64,000 bases of DNA from NCBI GenBank assembly GCA_030041215.1, contig JASHOH010000015.1:1-64000 (forward strand). Direction: 5' to 3'. Shown here piece after piece: positions 38,121 through 47,499 of this stretch. This DNA is from Candidatus Sulfotelmatobacter sp. (GTDB taxonomy: Bacteria > Acidobacteriota > Terriglobia > Terriglobales > Acidobacteriaceae). Position 1 is the first letter of the stretch. Every line of letters starts with the position of its first letter. A program made the position numbers and the translations under genes. The notes under the pieces are model-generated. The model made no database searches and was not told the origin of the DNA. It saw nothing but the letters and a program-made list of their open reading frames with translations.

Positions 38121-38696
38121 ATGGCTACCCCCAAGAAGTCAACCGACGGCGCAGCCGCCAAAGCTGCCGCGTTTGAAAAGTTCATTCCCCTATACAAAAA
38201 GAACGTCGAACGGCTGGCGGAGCTGCAAAAGAAGTCGCTGGAAATCGCCGCCGAGCAGAATGCCGAATTCATCGACACCTGCAAGAAGGCCTTCGACTTC
38301 GCGCCCGAGACGCCGGGACTGTTCTTTTTCGACCTGCTCGGCCAGAGCTTCGATCGCGTCATTGAAACCGAGAAGGGCGCAATCGACCTCGCGCTCGAGC
38401 AAAGCCGCGCTATCGCTAACCTGGCGGAAGAGCGTGGAGGCTCAGCCAAGAAGGTTGCAGAAGGTGTGACCTCGCTGTTCGAGCAGGGCGTGCACCAGAC
38501 CGTCGCTGCCCAGAAGAAAGCTCTCGATTATTATTCTGAGCAGTACAAGACAGCGTATGAGACAGCGAAGAAGCAGTTCAAGATCGCGAATCCGGCGGCC
38601 GAAGCGTTCCAGACCGGACTCGATGTTTTGATCGAGACGCAGAAGTCGCTGCTCGACATCGCTACTAAGCCCCTGAAGCGCGCTACTGCCGCCTGA
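38121..38696 (+). CDS. Phasin-family protein
   Basis: Ala/Lys/Glu-rich helical protein between phaR and phaE/phaC. Confidence 0.85.
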   Translation: MATPKKSTDGAAAKAAAFEKFIPLYKKNVERLAELQKKSLEIAAEQNAEFIDTCKKAFDFAPETPGLFFFDLLGQSFDRVIETEKGAIDLALEQSRAIANLAEERGGSAKKVAEGVTSLFEQGVHQTVAAQKKALDYYSEQYKTAYETAKKQFKIANPAAEAFQTGLDVLIETQKSLLDIATKPLKRATAA

Positions 38697-38722
38697 AACG
38701 GCGCTATACTGCGATTTGAGTA

Positions 38723-38779
38723 GACAGCCCGGGGTAAGACAATTACCCAGGGTCTCGCTTCGCGGCTGTCCCCCCTTTT
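38723..38779 (+). terminator. Nested hairpin with T-run between phasin gene and phaE
   Basis: GACAGCC...GGCTGTC followed by CCCCCTTTTT; inner GGGTAA-GACAA-TTACCC. Confidence 0.55.
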
Positions 38780-38797
38780 TCTTGCTGGAGGTTTCGC

Positions 38798-39199
38798 ATG
38801 CCCGATGAGCGCGCGCCCAATGGCAAGGATTTTGATCCCGTGGGCGCATTTCGTGAAGTGCGTGACAATTATCTCGATGTCTGGGCCAAGACCATGGTGG
38901 ACGCGGTCAACAGCGAAGCGTACGCCAAGGCCACAGGCATGATGCTTGATACTTACCTGACAGCTTCTGCTCCGTTGCGCGAGGCGCTCGAAAAATCCAC
39001 GCTGCAGGCCTTGCAGCAACTAAACATGCCCTCGCGGCCAGATTTCATCAGCCTGGCCGAGCGCCTTACCAATGTGGAAATGAAGCTCGACGATCTCGAC
39101 GCCAAGCTCGACGAGATTGGAAATTCACTCAAGAAGCCGTCATCCGCGCGCCCGCGCAAACCTGCGGCCGCGCGCAATCGAGGGAAAGGGGCGAAGTAA
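38798..39199 (+). CDS. phaE: PHA synthase subunit PhaE (short form)
   Basis: Position 2 bp before phaC; MPSRPDFISLAERLTNVEMKLDDLDAKLDEI resembles the PhaE C-terminus. Confidence 0.75.
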   Translation: MPDERAPNGKDFDPVGAFREVRDNYLDVWAKTMVDAVNSEAYAKATGMMLDTYLTASAPLREALEKSTLQALQQLNMPSRPDFISLAERLTNVEMKLDDLDAKLDEIGNSLKKPSSARPRKPAAARNRGKGAK

Positions 39200-39201
39200 T
39201 C

Positions 39202-40269
39202 ATGGCGGAGGCGGCGGTAGTCGCGGAACAATTCCTGGAGTTGCCGGAAAAACTCAACGCCTTCAACAAAGCCGTCACCACGAAGGTCCCAATCGCGCAA
39301 ACTCCGAAAGAGGTAGTCTGGGCCTTGAACAAGGCGAAGCTCTATCGTTACATTCCAGTCGTTCCGGAAGAGAAACGCCTTCCCGTGCCACTTCTGCTTG
39401 TGTTTGCCCTAATGAACCGGCCGTACATTCTTGATTTGCGTCCCGGACACAGTTTTGTCGAATTCATGGTTAAGCAAGGTTACGATCTCTACCTGCTCGA
39501 TTGGGGATCTCCCGGCCCGGAAGACAAGAACCTTAAGTTCGACGATTACACGCTCGACTATATGCCGCGCGCCATTCGCAAGATGAAGGTGATCTCAGGG
39601 TCAAAGGAGTTCAGCATGTTGGGATGGTGCATCGGCGCCATTCTCGCCACGGTTTACGCCGCGCTTCGCCCGGACGACGGATTGCGCAACCTGATCCTGC
39701 TCACCGCTCCTCTTGATTTCTCCAACAAGCAGGGTATCACTTTCGCGCGCTGGGTTGACGAGCGCTACTTCGATGTCGACAAAGTTCTGGAGGCAACCGG
39801 CAACATGCCCGGCGAAATGATCGACTACGGCGCCAGAGCACTGAAGCCCGTCGACAACTACGTGCTCAATTATCTGAAGCTCTGGGACAATATCGATAAT
39901 CCGCAAGTGGTGGATGCCTGGATGGCGATGAACACCTGGGTTACGGATAACGTCCCGCTGGCCGGCGGCGCTTTTCGCCAGCTTGTTGTTGATCTTTACC
40001 GCAACAACCGCCTCATGCGGGGCGAGTGGATTATTCGCGGCGAGCGCGTCGATCTGAAAAAAATTCGCGCCAACATGCTCACAGTAATCGCGGAGGGCGA
40101 CCACATCACCCCTCCCTGCCAGTCAGAAGCGATCATGTCGAAGGTCGGCAGCAAAGATAAAGAGTTATTCCGCGTGCGCGGAGGCCATATTGGCATCATG
40201 GCTGGCAGCGGCGCCGACAAAATCACATGGCCGCACATCGAAGGTTGGCTGCGGCCGCGCTCCAAGTGA
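39202..40269 (+). CDS. phaC: Class III poly(R)-hydroxyalkanoate synthase PhaC
   Basis: GYDLYLLDWGSPGPEDKNL; lipase-like box MLGWCIGAI; GGHIGIMAGSGA. Confidence 0.93.
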   Translation: MAEAAVVAEQFLELPEKLNAFNKAVTTKVPIAQTPKEVVWALNKAKLYRYIPVVPEEKRLPVPLLLVFALMNRPYILDLRPGHSFVEFMVKQGYDLYLLDWGSPGPEDKNLKFDDYTLDYMPRAIRKMKVISGSKEFSMLGWCIGAILATVYAALRPDDGLRNLILLTAPLDFSNKQGITFARWVDERYFDVDKVLEATGNMPGEMIDYGARALKPVDNYVLNYLKLWDNIDNPQVVDAWMAMNTWVTDNVPLAGGAFRQLVVDLYRNNRLMRGEWIIRGERVDLKKIRANMLTVIAEGDHITPPCQSEAIMSKVGSKDKELFRVRGGHIGIMAGSGADKITWPHIEGWLRPRSK

Positions 40270-40435
40270 ATTTTCTTCGCGCTCTTTATCTTAGCAGCCT
40301 TTGCGGTTGAAAGGCTTTTAAGCTGCGAGTGTCCTAGTAGCGTGTGCTCCTACCTTACTCCCAAAGCCGACATGGTGTTACCATATCCGGCTGCTTCAAA
40401 CCTTCCTCGAGAGCTGAGAAAATGAGGATGCGTCC

Positions 40436-41623
40436 ATGACGAAACTCCAGCGTTCCGTCGCTTCTCCCAATGTCGTCTGCATTGAAGATTTCCGCCCCAT
40501 CGCCCGGCAGCGAATTCCCAAGTCTGTCTTCGACTATCTCGATGGTGGCGCCGAGGGCGAAATCACGCTGCGCGAGAATTGCAGGATTTTCAATGACGTT
40601 ACGTTTCGCCCGCGTCATGCGGTTGCGGTCGGCAAGGTCAATCTCGGGGTACGTGTGCTGGGCCTCGATCTCGCTCTGCCGTTTCTGCTCGCGCCTGTGG
40701 GCTACAGTCGTCTGATGCATCCCGGAGGCGAAGTTTCGGCCGCGCGCGCCGCCGGCCGCGCCGGCACGGGCTACATTCTCTCTACCATCTCCGGACACAA
40801 GCTCGAAGACGTCAGAGCGGGATCGACCGGCCCCGTTTTCTACCAGCTCTATCTAATGGGCGGACGTGGCGCTGCAGAAGGCGCCATCGACCGTGCTCGA
40901 ACTGCAGGGTTCAACGCGCTCGTGGTTACGATCGACACTCCCGTCTCCGGCATTCGCGAGCGCGATTATCGCAACGGTATGAAGGAATTAATCAGCGGCA
41001 CCCTGCTCCAAAAGATTCCCTTTCTTCCGCAAGTGCTTTCGCGGCCCGGATGGCTTTTCGACTATCTCCGCGACGGTGGCCTGCCCGGTCTGCCCAACGT
41101 CATTATTCCCGGCAAAGGCGAAATGCCGCTGGTCGATATCAACGCCGCGCTTGCTGAGTCGACCCCAACCTGGGCTGACCTGAAGTGGATTCGTGAACAC
41201 TGGAAGGGTCCCATCGTTATCAAAGGTGTACTGACAGCTGACGACGCTCGCCGCGCCATCGACGAAGGGGTTGTGGCGATTTCAGTTTCCAATCATGGCG
41301 GACGTCAGCTCGATGGCCTTCCCGCATCCCTCCGCGCGTTGCCCGAAGTGGTCGAAGCTGTGCAGGGCCGCATTGAGGTCTTTATGGATGGCGGCATACG
41401 CCGCGGCACCGACATTGTGAAAGCTCTTTGCCTCGGAGCCAATGCCGTGCTCTGTGGCCGCGCTTACGCCTACGGCCTTGCCGCGGCGGGCGAAGCTGGA
41501 GTCGATCGCGCCATCGAGATTCTACGCACCGACCTGGAACGCACCCTGCGCCTGCTAGGATGTGACTCTGTCGCAAACCTAGACCGGTCCTACGTAAATG
41601 TCCCTAAGAGCTGGGAAGCCTGA
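40436..41623 (+). CDS. FMN-dependent alpha-hydroxy-acid oxidase/dehydrogenase
   Basis: SVFDYLDGGAEGEITLREN, KGVLTADDARRAIDEG, VSNHGGRQLDG. Confidence 0.93.
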   Translation: MTKLQRSVASPNVVCIEDFRPIARQRIPKSVFDYLDGGAEGEITLRENCRIFNDVTFRPRHAVAVGKVNLGVRVLGLDLALPFLLAPVGYSRLMHPGGEVSAARAAGRAGTGYILSTISGHKLEDVRAGSTGPVFYQLYLMGGRGAAEGAIDRARTAGFNALVVTIDTPVSGIRERDYRNGMKELISGTLLQKIPFLPQVLSRPGWLFDYLRDGGLPGLPNVIIPGKGEMPLVDINAALAESTPTWADLKWIREHWKGPIVIKGVLTADDARRAIDEGVVAISVSNHGGRQLDGLPASLRALPEVVEAVQGRIEVFMDGGIRRGTDIVKALCLGANAVLCGRAYAYGLAAAGEAGVDRAIEILRTDLERTLRLLGCDSVANLDRSYVNVPKSWEA

Positions 41624-41798
41624 CGAATTCTGCTCTCGAGATCAGTCATGCTGAGCGTGACAATCACCAGCGCAAAGTCTCCTTCCACATAAGTCGAAGC
41701 GTCCCGATCGCGTCCCGACCACAGCACGCTGGCAGCGCTTGCCTAATCAAAAAAGATTAGCGGCCTTTCACTTGGGAATGAGCATCCTGCGGCATTTG

Positions 41799-41814
41799 TG
41801 TGACGAATATCACA
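41799..41814. promoter_or_regulatory. CRP/FNR-superfamily-like site upstream of cox operon
   Basis: TGTGACGAATATCACA, perfect TGTGA-N6-TCACA arms. Confidence 0.6.
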
Positions 41815-41995
41815 TGGGTACATGAGATTCATCACTGACAGCTTGTGGTGCCTATCGTAATATTTTGCGCACCGGTCGGAGCAGGTGAGGGCAGTTCACT
41901 TCTTAAATTCGGCTTCTTTATCTGTCAGTGAAAGTTCCGGAAAGTCTCAATTTCTCAGGTTCGATAACAAGTAGTCAACGAAGGAGAGTAACGCA

Positions 41996-42736
41996 ATGAA
42001 AGCAGGATGCAAAATCGCGGCAATGGCTGCTGCTTTAATGATTCTTGCAGCCGTTGTCTTGTATTCGGGCAGGACTGTGACTGCGGCTGCCGATGGGCAG
42101 ATTACGGGCACCATCAAACTGGACGGGCAAGCACCGCACCTGAAGCCCATCGACATGTCGAAAGACCCAAGCTGCGCCAAGACCGGTAGCGGCGGTCCCG
42201 CCGCTGGGGAGAGCGTGGTGGTCGGACCGAACGGCGGTCTGGCCAATGTTGTGGTTTACATTTCTCAGGGATTGACGGGAAATGAACCGATCGCGTCTCA
42301 GCCAGTGAAGATCGAACAAAAAGGCTGCCAGTATGTTCCGCATGTCGTGGCAATCAATGTGGGCCAGCATCTCAGCGTACTGAACGACGATAAGACGGCG
42401 CACAACATTCACCCCGAGCCGAAACCCGGCGGCGGCAACATTCCGTGGAACAAATCTCAGATGGAAGGCAGCCCGGCGATCGATGTGACTTGGTCGACTC
42501 CGGAAGTTGCCATTCCGGTCAAGTGCAACATCCATCCTTGGATGCACGCCTATATCGCGGTGGTGAAGGGACCGTACGGCGTGAGCAGCAATGCTGGCGC
42601 TTTTAAGCTGGACAACGTTCCACCAGGCACTTATACTCTGACCGCCTGGCATGAAACTTATGGAACGCAAACCCAAACCGTAACCGTTGCGGCCGGGAAA
42701 CCGGCGACGGCAGACTTCAGTTTCAAAGCAAAGTAA
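41996..42736 (+). CDS. Cupredoxin-like secreted protein
   Basis: Signal peptide; DDKTAHNIHPEP and VKCNIHPWMHAY (Cys-x2-His-x2-Met) resemble type 1 Cu ligands; C-terminal carboxypeptidase-regulatory-like segment. Confidence 0.8.
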   Translation: MKAGCKIAAMAAALMILAAVVLYSGRTVTAAADGQITGTIKLDGQAPHLKPIDMSKDPSCAKTGSGGPAAGESVVVGPNGGLANVVVYISQGLTGNEPIASQPVKIEQKGCQYVPHVVAINVGQHLSVLNDDKTAHNIHPEPKPGGGNIPWNKSQMEGSPAIDVTWSTPEVAIPVKCNIHPWMHAYIAVVKGPYGVSSNAGAFKLDNVPPGTYTLTAWHETYGTQTQTVTVAAGKPATADFSFKAK

Positions 42737-42754
42737 GGACCGAATAAGTCGTCG

Positions 42755-42784
42755 GGACGGCTGCAAACGCACTTGCAGCCGTCC
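42755..42784 (+). terminator. 12-bp perfect hairpin between cupredoxin-like gene and coxB
   Basis: GGACGGCTGCAA-ACGCAC-TTGCAGCCGTCC then TTAAAT. Confidence 0.6.
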
Positions 42785-42833
42785 TTAAATCGAACCGGGG
42801 CTGGGGCGCCGGTCGTTATGGGGGTGGGGAATA

Positions 42834-43634
42834 ATGGCAGGAAAAATTTTCGCGGTATTAGTCGTGCTCGTCACGCTGGCTACGGCTTATTGTGTCATCG
42901 CCCACGTGTGGTGGATGCCGATAGATATTTCTCTCCACGGTCCTAAGATCGACCAGCAGTTGGAAGAGACCATGTGGGTCGCTGGTCTTCTCTTTATTGC
43001 CGGCCAAATCGTGCTGGCGGCCTTTGTTTTTCTTTATGGGGGCGCAAAGAGCCGGACGAAGCAAATTCCTGGTGGCGCCAAATATCTGGTGATCTTCGCC
43101 TTTGCGATTGTCGGCCTCGAAGTGTTGGGGCTCTCCGTCGTCGGTTCCAAGGCCTGGGGTGCCGTCTACTTTGAAGCGCCCGACCCGAATTCACTGCATA
43201 TCGATGTGCAGGCAGGGCAGTTTGCCTATTATTTTCGCTATCCAGGACCTGATGGAACTTTTGGTGCCCTGCATCCCGAACTGATCAGTGAGGCCAACCA
43301 GAATTACTTTGGGCTCGACATCGACCACGACGCCGATGCGAAAGACGACATCGTCACTGCCGAGATCGCTATTCCCGTTAACAAACCGATTCTACTGACG
43401 CTTCATTCCAAGGATGTGGGGCACTCCTTCGACGTGCGGGAGTTGCGGGTACAGCAGGATTTTGTCCCTGGCCTGGTTATTCCCATCCACTTCACCGCAA
43501 CCCAGACCGGACGTTTCGAGATTGTGTGTACGCAATTATGCGGGTTGGGACATTACAACATGAAGGCTTATTTGAACGTGCTTTCGCAAGCAGATTACGA
43601 GGAGTGGCTCAAGAAACAGGCAGCGATGCAGTAA
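42834..43634 (+). CDS. coxB: Cytochrome c oxidase subunit II
   Basis: CuA motif CTQLCGLGHYNM; two TM segments. Confidence 0.93.
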   Translation: MAGKIFAVLVVLVTLATAYCVIAHVWWMPIDISLHGPKIDQQLEETMWVAGLLFIAGQIVLAAFVFLYGGAKSRTKQIPGGAKYLVIFAFAIVGLEVLGLSVVGSKAWGAVYFEAPDPNSLHIDVQAGQFAYYFRYPGPDGTFGALHPELISEANQNYFGLDIDHDADAKDDIVTAEIAIPVNKPILLTLHSKDVGHSFDVRELRVQQDFVPGLVIPIHFTATQTGRFEIVCTQLCGLGHYNMKAYLNVLSQADYEEWLKKQAAMQ

Positions 43635-43688
43635 GCAACGTTCGTCCGCTTCGCAAGGTGGACGAAAACTTCTCCCGGAGCGAGGACA

Positions 43689-45455
43689 ATGGCAGAAACG
43701 ACCGCGCACGCGGCGGTACATCACGCGCCGCCACAGGGGTTCATTAGAAAGTACATCTTCAGCATCGATCACAAAGTAATTGGGATTCAGTACACCACGC
43801 TGAGTCTGGTGGCGGCCTTCATCGGCATGGTTCTCTCGTGGGCCATGCGAATCCACCTGGCGTGGCCAAACGCGCATATTCCGATTCTGGGCTGGCTCTC
43901 TCCCAACGGAGCGCCCGGCGGCGTGATGACGCCCGAATACTACCTTTCTTTGATGACCATGCACGGCACGATCATGGCGTTTTTCGTGCTGACGGCCGCG
44001 CCAATGGCCGGGTACGGAAATTTCATGTTGCCCATTCAAGTAGGAGCGGCAGACATGGCGTTTCCCCGGCTGAACATGGCTTCCTTTTGGGTGACGTTCA
44101 TCGGCTTCTTGCTGGCCTGCGCTACATTTTTCATTCCGGATGGCCCGCCTCTCTCAGGCTGGACTGCCTATGCACCCTTAAGCGCCGTCGGCTCGGTTGC
44201 CGGCCCAGGCCAGGGGTGGGGGCAGAATCTTTGGGGACTGTCGATCGCGCTTTTCTGCGTCGCATCTCTGCTGGGATCTTTGAATTTCATCGTGACCACG
44301 CTTGACCTGCGCACGAAGGGAATGAAGCTATCGCGCATGGCATTGTCGACCTGGGCGTGGTTTATCAATGCGTGGGTGAGTTTGCTGGCTTTTGCCGTGT
44401 TGCTGCCGACTTGCTTGTTGCTGGTGCTGGATCGTCTTGCTGGAACCAGTTTCTTCATTCCCGGCGGGCTGGTTTTCAACGATCAACTCCAACCGCACTC
44501 AGGCGGCTCGCCGCTTCTGTTTCAGCACTTGTTCTGGTTCTTTGGACATCCCGAGGTCTACATCATCATCTTGCCCGCGTTCGGCATTGTCTCGCACATC
44601 ATGCCGACTTTCATTCGTAAACCTCTGGTGGGCGGCTGGAAGGTGATTACCTTCGCGGAAATCGCGGTTGGCACTCTCAGCTTCGTGGTGTGGGGACATC
44701 ACATGTTCGTCAGCGGCATGAGTCCTTACATGGCGATGGTGTTCTCAGTGCCGACCCTGTTCATCACTATTCCATCGGTCATTGCGGTTTTGGTATGGGT
44801 CTTCTCTCTGTACGGTGCCAACATTCGTTTTGACACTCCACTGCTCTACAGCTTAGGTTTCATTTCGCTGTTCATCACCGGTGGAATCGGCGGCTTTTTC
44901 CTCGCACAGCCCTCCACTGATTCCTACCTGCACGCTACCAGCTTCGTTGTCGGTCACTTCCACTTCACGATGGGGCTCTCCGCGATTTTCGCAACATTTG
45001 CAGGCTTCTATTATTGGTTCCCGAAAATGTTTGGCCGCATGCTGAACGAGAAGCTGGGCAAGCTGCATTTCTGGCTCAGCTTCATCGGCGTCTATTGCGT
45101 CTTCATTACCATGCAGTTGACAGGTATGACTGGAGCAGTTCGGCGCTATTCGGCCCTGGTCGATGACTTCATGGTGCCGTTGCTGCCCGCCTATCGCTTT
45201 ATGACCATCGCCGCGTTGCTGCTGGGCGCGGCGCAGTTGATCTTCCTCTATAACGCCATCTGGAGCCGCTTCAAAGGGCCGAAAGCGCCAGACAATCCGT
45301 GGGGCGCCACGACGCTGGAATGGGATACGACTTCGCCCCCACCGTTCGACAACTTCGGTGGACGCCAGCTCATCGTTTATCACGGCCCGATGCAGTACGA
45401 CGGCGAGAAAAGCGAGATGCAAACTTCGCCGGCGCCTTCGATCGCGGGAACGTAG
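43689..45455 (+). CDS. coxA: Cytochrome c oxidase subunit I
   Basis: FWFFGHPEVYIIILPAFGIVSHI, HATSFVVGHFHFTMGLSAIF. Confidence 0.96.
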   Translation: MAETTAHAAVHHAPPQGFIRKYIFSIDHKVIGIQYTTLSLVAAFIGMVLSWAMRIHLAWPNAHIPILGWLSPNGAPGGVMTPEYYLSLMTMHGTIMAFFVLTAAPMAGYGNFMLPIQVGAADMAFPRLNMASFWVTFIGFLLACATFFIPDGPPLSGWTAYAPLSAVGSVAGPGQGWGQNLWGLSIALFCVASLLGSLNFIVTTLDLRTKGMKLSRMALSTWAWFINAWVSLLAFAVLLPTCLLLVLDRLAGTSFFIPGGLVFNDQLQPHSGGSPLLFQHLFWFFGHPEVYIIILPAFGIVSHIMPTFIRKPLVGGWKVITFAEIAVGTLSFVVWGHHMFVSGMSPYMAMVFSVPTLFITIPSVIAVLVWVFSLYGANIRFDTPLLYSLGFISLFITGGIGGFFLAQPSTDSYLHATSFVVGHFHFTMGLSAIFATFAGFYYWFPKMFGRMLNEKLGKLHFWLSFIGVYCVFITMQLTGMTGAVRRYSALVDDFMVPLLPAYRFMTIAALLLGAAQLIFLYNAIWSRFKGPKAPDNPWGATTLEWDTTSPPPFDNFGGRQLIVYHGPMQYDGEKSEMQTSPAPSIAGT

Positions 45456-45502
45456 CCATCAAGGGTGCTTTAACCCGCTCACTAAATTCTGAAGGAGGAC
45501 GC

Positions 45503-46159
45503 GTGGATCATTCGGAACTGGCAGTAGCACAAGACGGCGCCCCAGTCGAGGTTTTGCGAAGAGAGCATGGCGTCTTGATGGAGGTTGACCCCTACCGCAT
45601 CGACAAAAAGAAGCTGGGGATGTGGATATTCATTATTTCCGATGCCTGCACGTTCGCTGCTTTTCTGTTCGCCTACGGCTACATGCGCATTGGGGCCCCG
45701 GTATGGGGAACGCCCTTCGGCCTGTCATCCATCGTGAATGGTGTGGTGATGACAGCCGTTCTGCTTTCCAGCAGTCTCACGATGCTGGCGGCGGTGCGGG
45801 CGGCGCAAACCGACAATAAGAACTCGGCCAAAAAGTGGCTGGGCGCAACCATGCTTTTGGGAGCCATCTTTGCTGCCTTGCACCTTCGCGAATGGGTCAG
45901 GTTGATCGACGAAGGCTGGCGCCTCTTCTACAACCCAACCGGAGGCGCAGCGCAGTTTGGGGCAACGTTTTTCAGCGTCACCGGTCTTCACTTAACGCAC
46001 GTCGTCACCGGTGTCATCGCACTGGCGTTTGTCACGCGCGGCTATAACCAGGGCCGCTACGATCAAGGCCACGTCGAAACCGCAGGCCTTTACTGGCACT
46101 TTGTCGATCTGGTGTGGATGTTCGTTTTCCCACTCATGTACCTGATGAATGCTCACTGA
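45503..46159 (+). CDS. coxC: Cytochrome c oxidase subunit III (copy 1)
   Basis: GMWIFIISDACTFAAFLFAYGYMR...GLHLTHVVTGVIAL...YWHFVDLVWMFVFPLMYL; GTG start after GAAGGAGG. Confidence 0.9.
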   Translation: MDHSELAVAQDGAPVEVLRREHGVLMEVDPYRIDKKKLGMWIFIISDACTFAAFLFAYGYMRIGAPVWGTPFGLSSIVNGVVMTAVLLSSSLTMLAAVRAAQTDNKNSAKKWLGATMLLGAIFAALHLREWVRLIDEGWRLFYNPTGGAAQFGATFFSVTGLHLTHVVTGVIALAFVTRGYNQGRYDQGHVETAGLYWHFVDLVWMFVFPLMYLMNAH

Positions 46160-46185
46160 AGCGAATGCAAGCGGAGAACAAATAA

Positions 46186-46488
46186 ATGTCATCGAATCGT
46201 GAATTGACTATGCGTTCTTATGTCGGCATCGGCATCGGTCTGATGGCGATTGTGGGGCTTGAGGTGATTCTCACTTTGCAGCATCTGCCAGTGCGCACCT
46301 TGCTCACCTGTTTGCTTTGCCTGGCGTCCCTGGAGGCTTTTGTGGCCGTCATGTACTTCATGCACGTCAAGTACGAGCAACCAATCTTGTTCTGGACAAT
46401 CTATCCGGCGGTGCTCTTTGTGCTGATTTTTCTTTGCTACTTTTTCCCCGATGCATTCCGCATGTTCAGCATGCGTCTGTTGAAGTAA
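46186..46488 (+). CDS. Cytochrome c oxidase subunit IV-like
   Basis: Three TM helices, FVAVMYFMHVKYEQP. Confidence 0.8.
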   Translation: MSSNRELTMRSYVGIGIGLMAIVGLEVILTLQHLPVRTLLTCLLCLASLEAFVAVMYFMHVKYEQPILFWTIYPAVLFVLIFLCYFFPDAFRMFSMRLLK

Positions 46489-46512
46489 TAGCGTTAACTA
46501 GAGATCAGGAGT

Positions 46513-47187
46513 GTGAAGTTCATGGCAACCACGATCCCGGAACCACCGCGAATCAGCGATCGTTTGCGCGATTATTCTGGAAATGGCGGAAAGAATTGGA
46601 TTCCTGCCGCAGGGAATGCGCGTGTTCTGCAAGACCGCCGCTTTAATCCTGCGCAAACTGGAATCTGGGTTGCGCTGGCGGCGATCACGATGTCGTTCGC
46701 CGCGCTCACCAGCGCTTTAGTGGTGCGGCAGGGCGTCAGCGTGGGCTGGGGGCATATCACTCTTCCCCCCATTCTCTTTTCGAATACCTTCGTGCTGCTC
46801 GCCAGCAGTGTGACTCTGGAGTTCGCTCGCCGCCGCGTCACATCCTACGCTCGCGGTATTGAAAGCAATAAAGCAGTCCCCATGGGCTGGTTGGCCGCAA
46901 CCCTATTCCTCGGTCTGCTTTTCATTGCCGGACAATACACCGCCTGGCTGCAACTGAAATCGCAGGGGCTGTATCTTGCCACCAACACGAACAGTTCATT
47001 TTTTTATTTATTCACTGGCGTACATGCGGCACATATTTTGGGAGGCCTGCTCGGCTTGGTTTATGTGATGAGCAAGCTTCACCGCTCGGTTCTTCGCCGA
47101 AGCACGTTTGCAGCGTGCGCGCAGTACTGGCATTTTATGGATGCACTTTGGCTGTATCTGCTCTTGTTGCTTTGGACGAGAATCTAG
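46513..47187 (+). CDS. Cytochrome c oxidase subunit III (copy 2)
   Basis: FTGVHAAHILGGLLGLVYV...AQYWHFMDALWLYLLLLLWTRI. Confidence 0.88.
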   Translation: MKFMATTIPEPPRISDRLRDYSGNGGKNWIPAAGNARVLQDRRFNPAQTGIWVALAAITMSFAALTSALVVRQGVSVGWGHITLPPILFSNTFVLLASSVTLEFARRRVTSYARGIESNKAVPMGWLAATLFLGLLFIAGQYTAWLQLKSQGLYLATNTNSSFFYLFTGVHAAHILGGLLGLVYVMSKLHRSVLRRSTFAACAQYWHFMDALWLYLLLLLWTRI

Positions 47188-47196
47188 GGAGCGCTT

Positions 47197-47481
47197 GTGT
47201 TTAGAGTAAGGGACAACCGAAGGCTATTTCGCCTGATCGCGATCGCAATAGTGATGGTGTGCGCGCTCACGCTTGCCCCGATGGCTCTTTCCCAGGGTTG
47301 CTCACTCTGTTACACGCAAGTGGCGAACTCTGGAGCGCGCATGATTCGCGCTTTGCGGAATGGCATTGTAATTCTTATCATTCCTCCTCTTTCCATGTGT
47401 ATCGCCGCCATGATTCTTACGTTCCGCAAGCGAAATCAGTTCCATGATGCCGATGGCAGCGAGCCTCGCTCGGACTGGTGA
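47197..47481 (+). CDS. Small membrane protein with CxxC motif in cox operon
   Basis: ...LSQGCSLCYTQVANSGARMIRALRNGIVILIIPPLSMCIAAMIL... Confidence 0.65.
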   Translation: MFRVRDNRRLFRLIAIAIVMVCALTLAPMALSQGCSLCYTQVANSGARMIRALRNGIVILIIPPLSMCIAAMILTFRKRNQFHDADGSEPRSDW

Positions 47482-47499
47482 GGGAGACTAACCTACACT

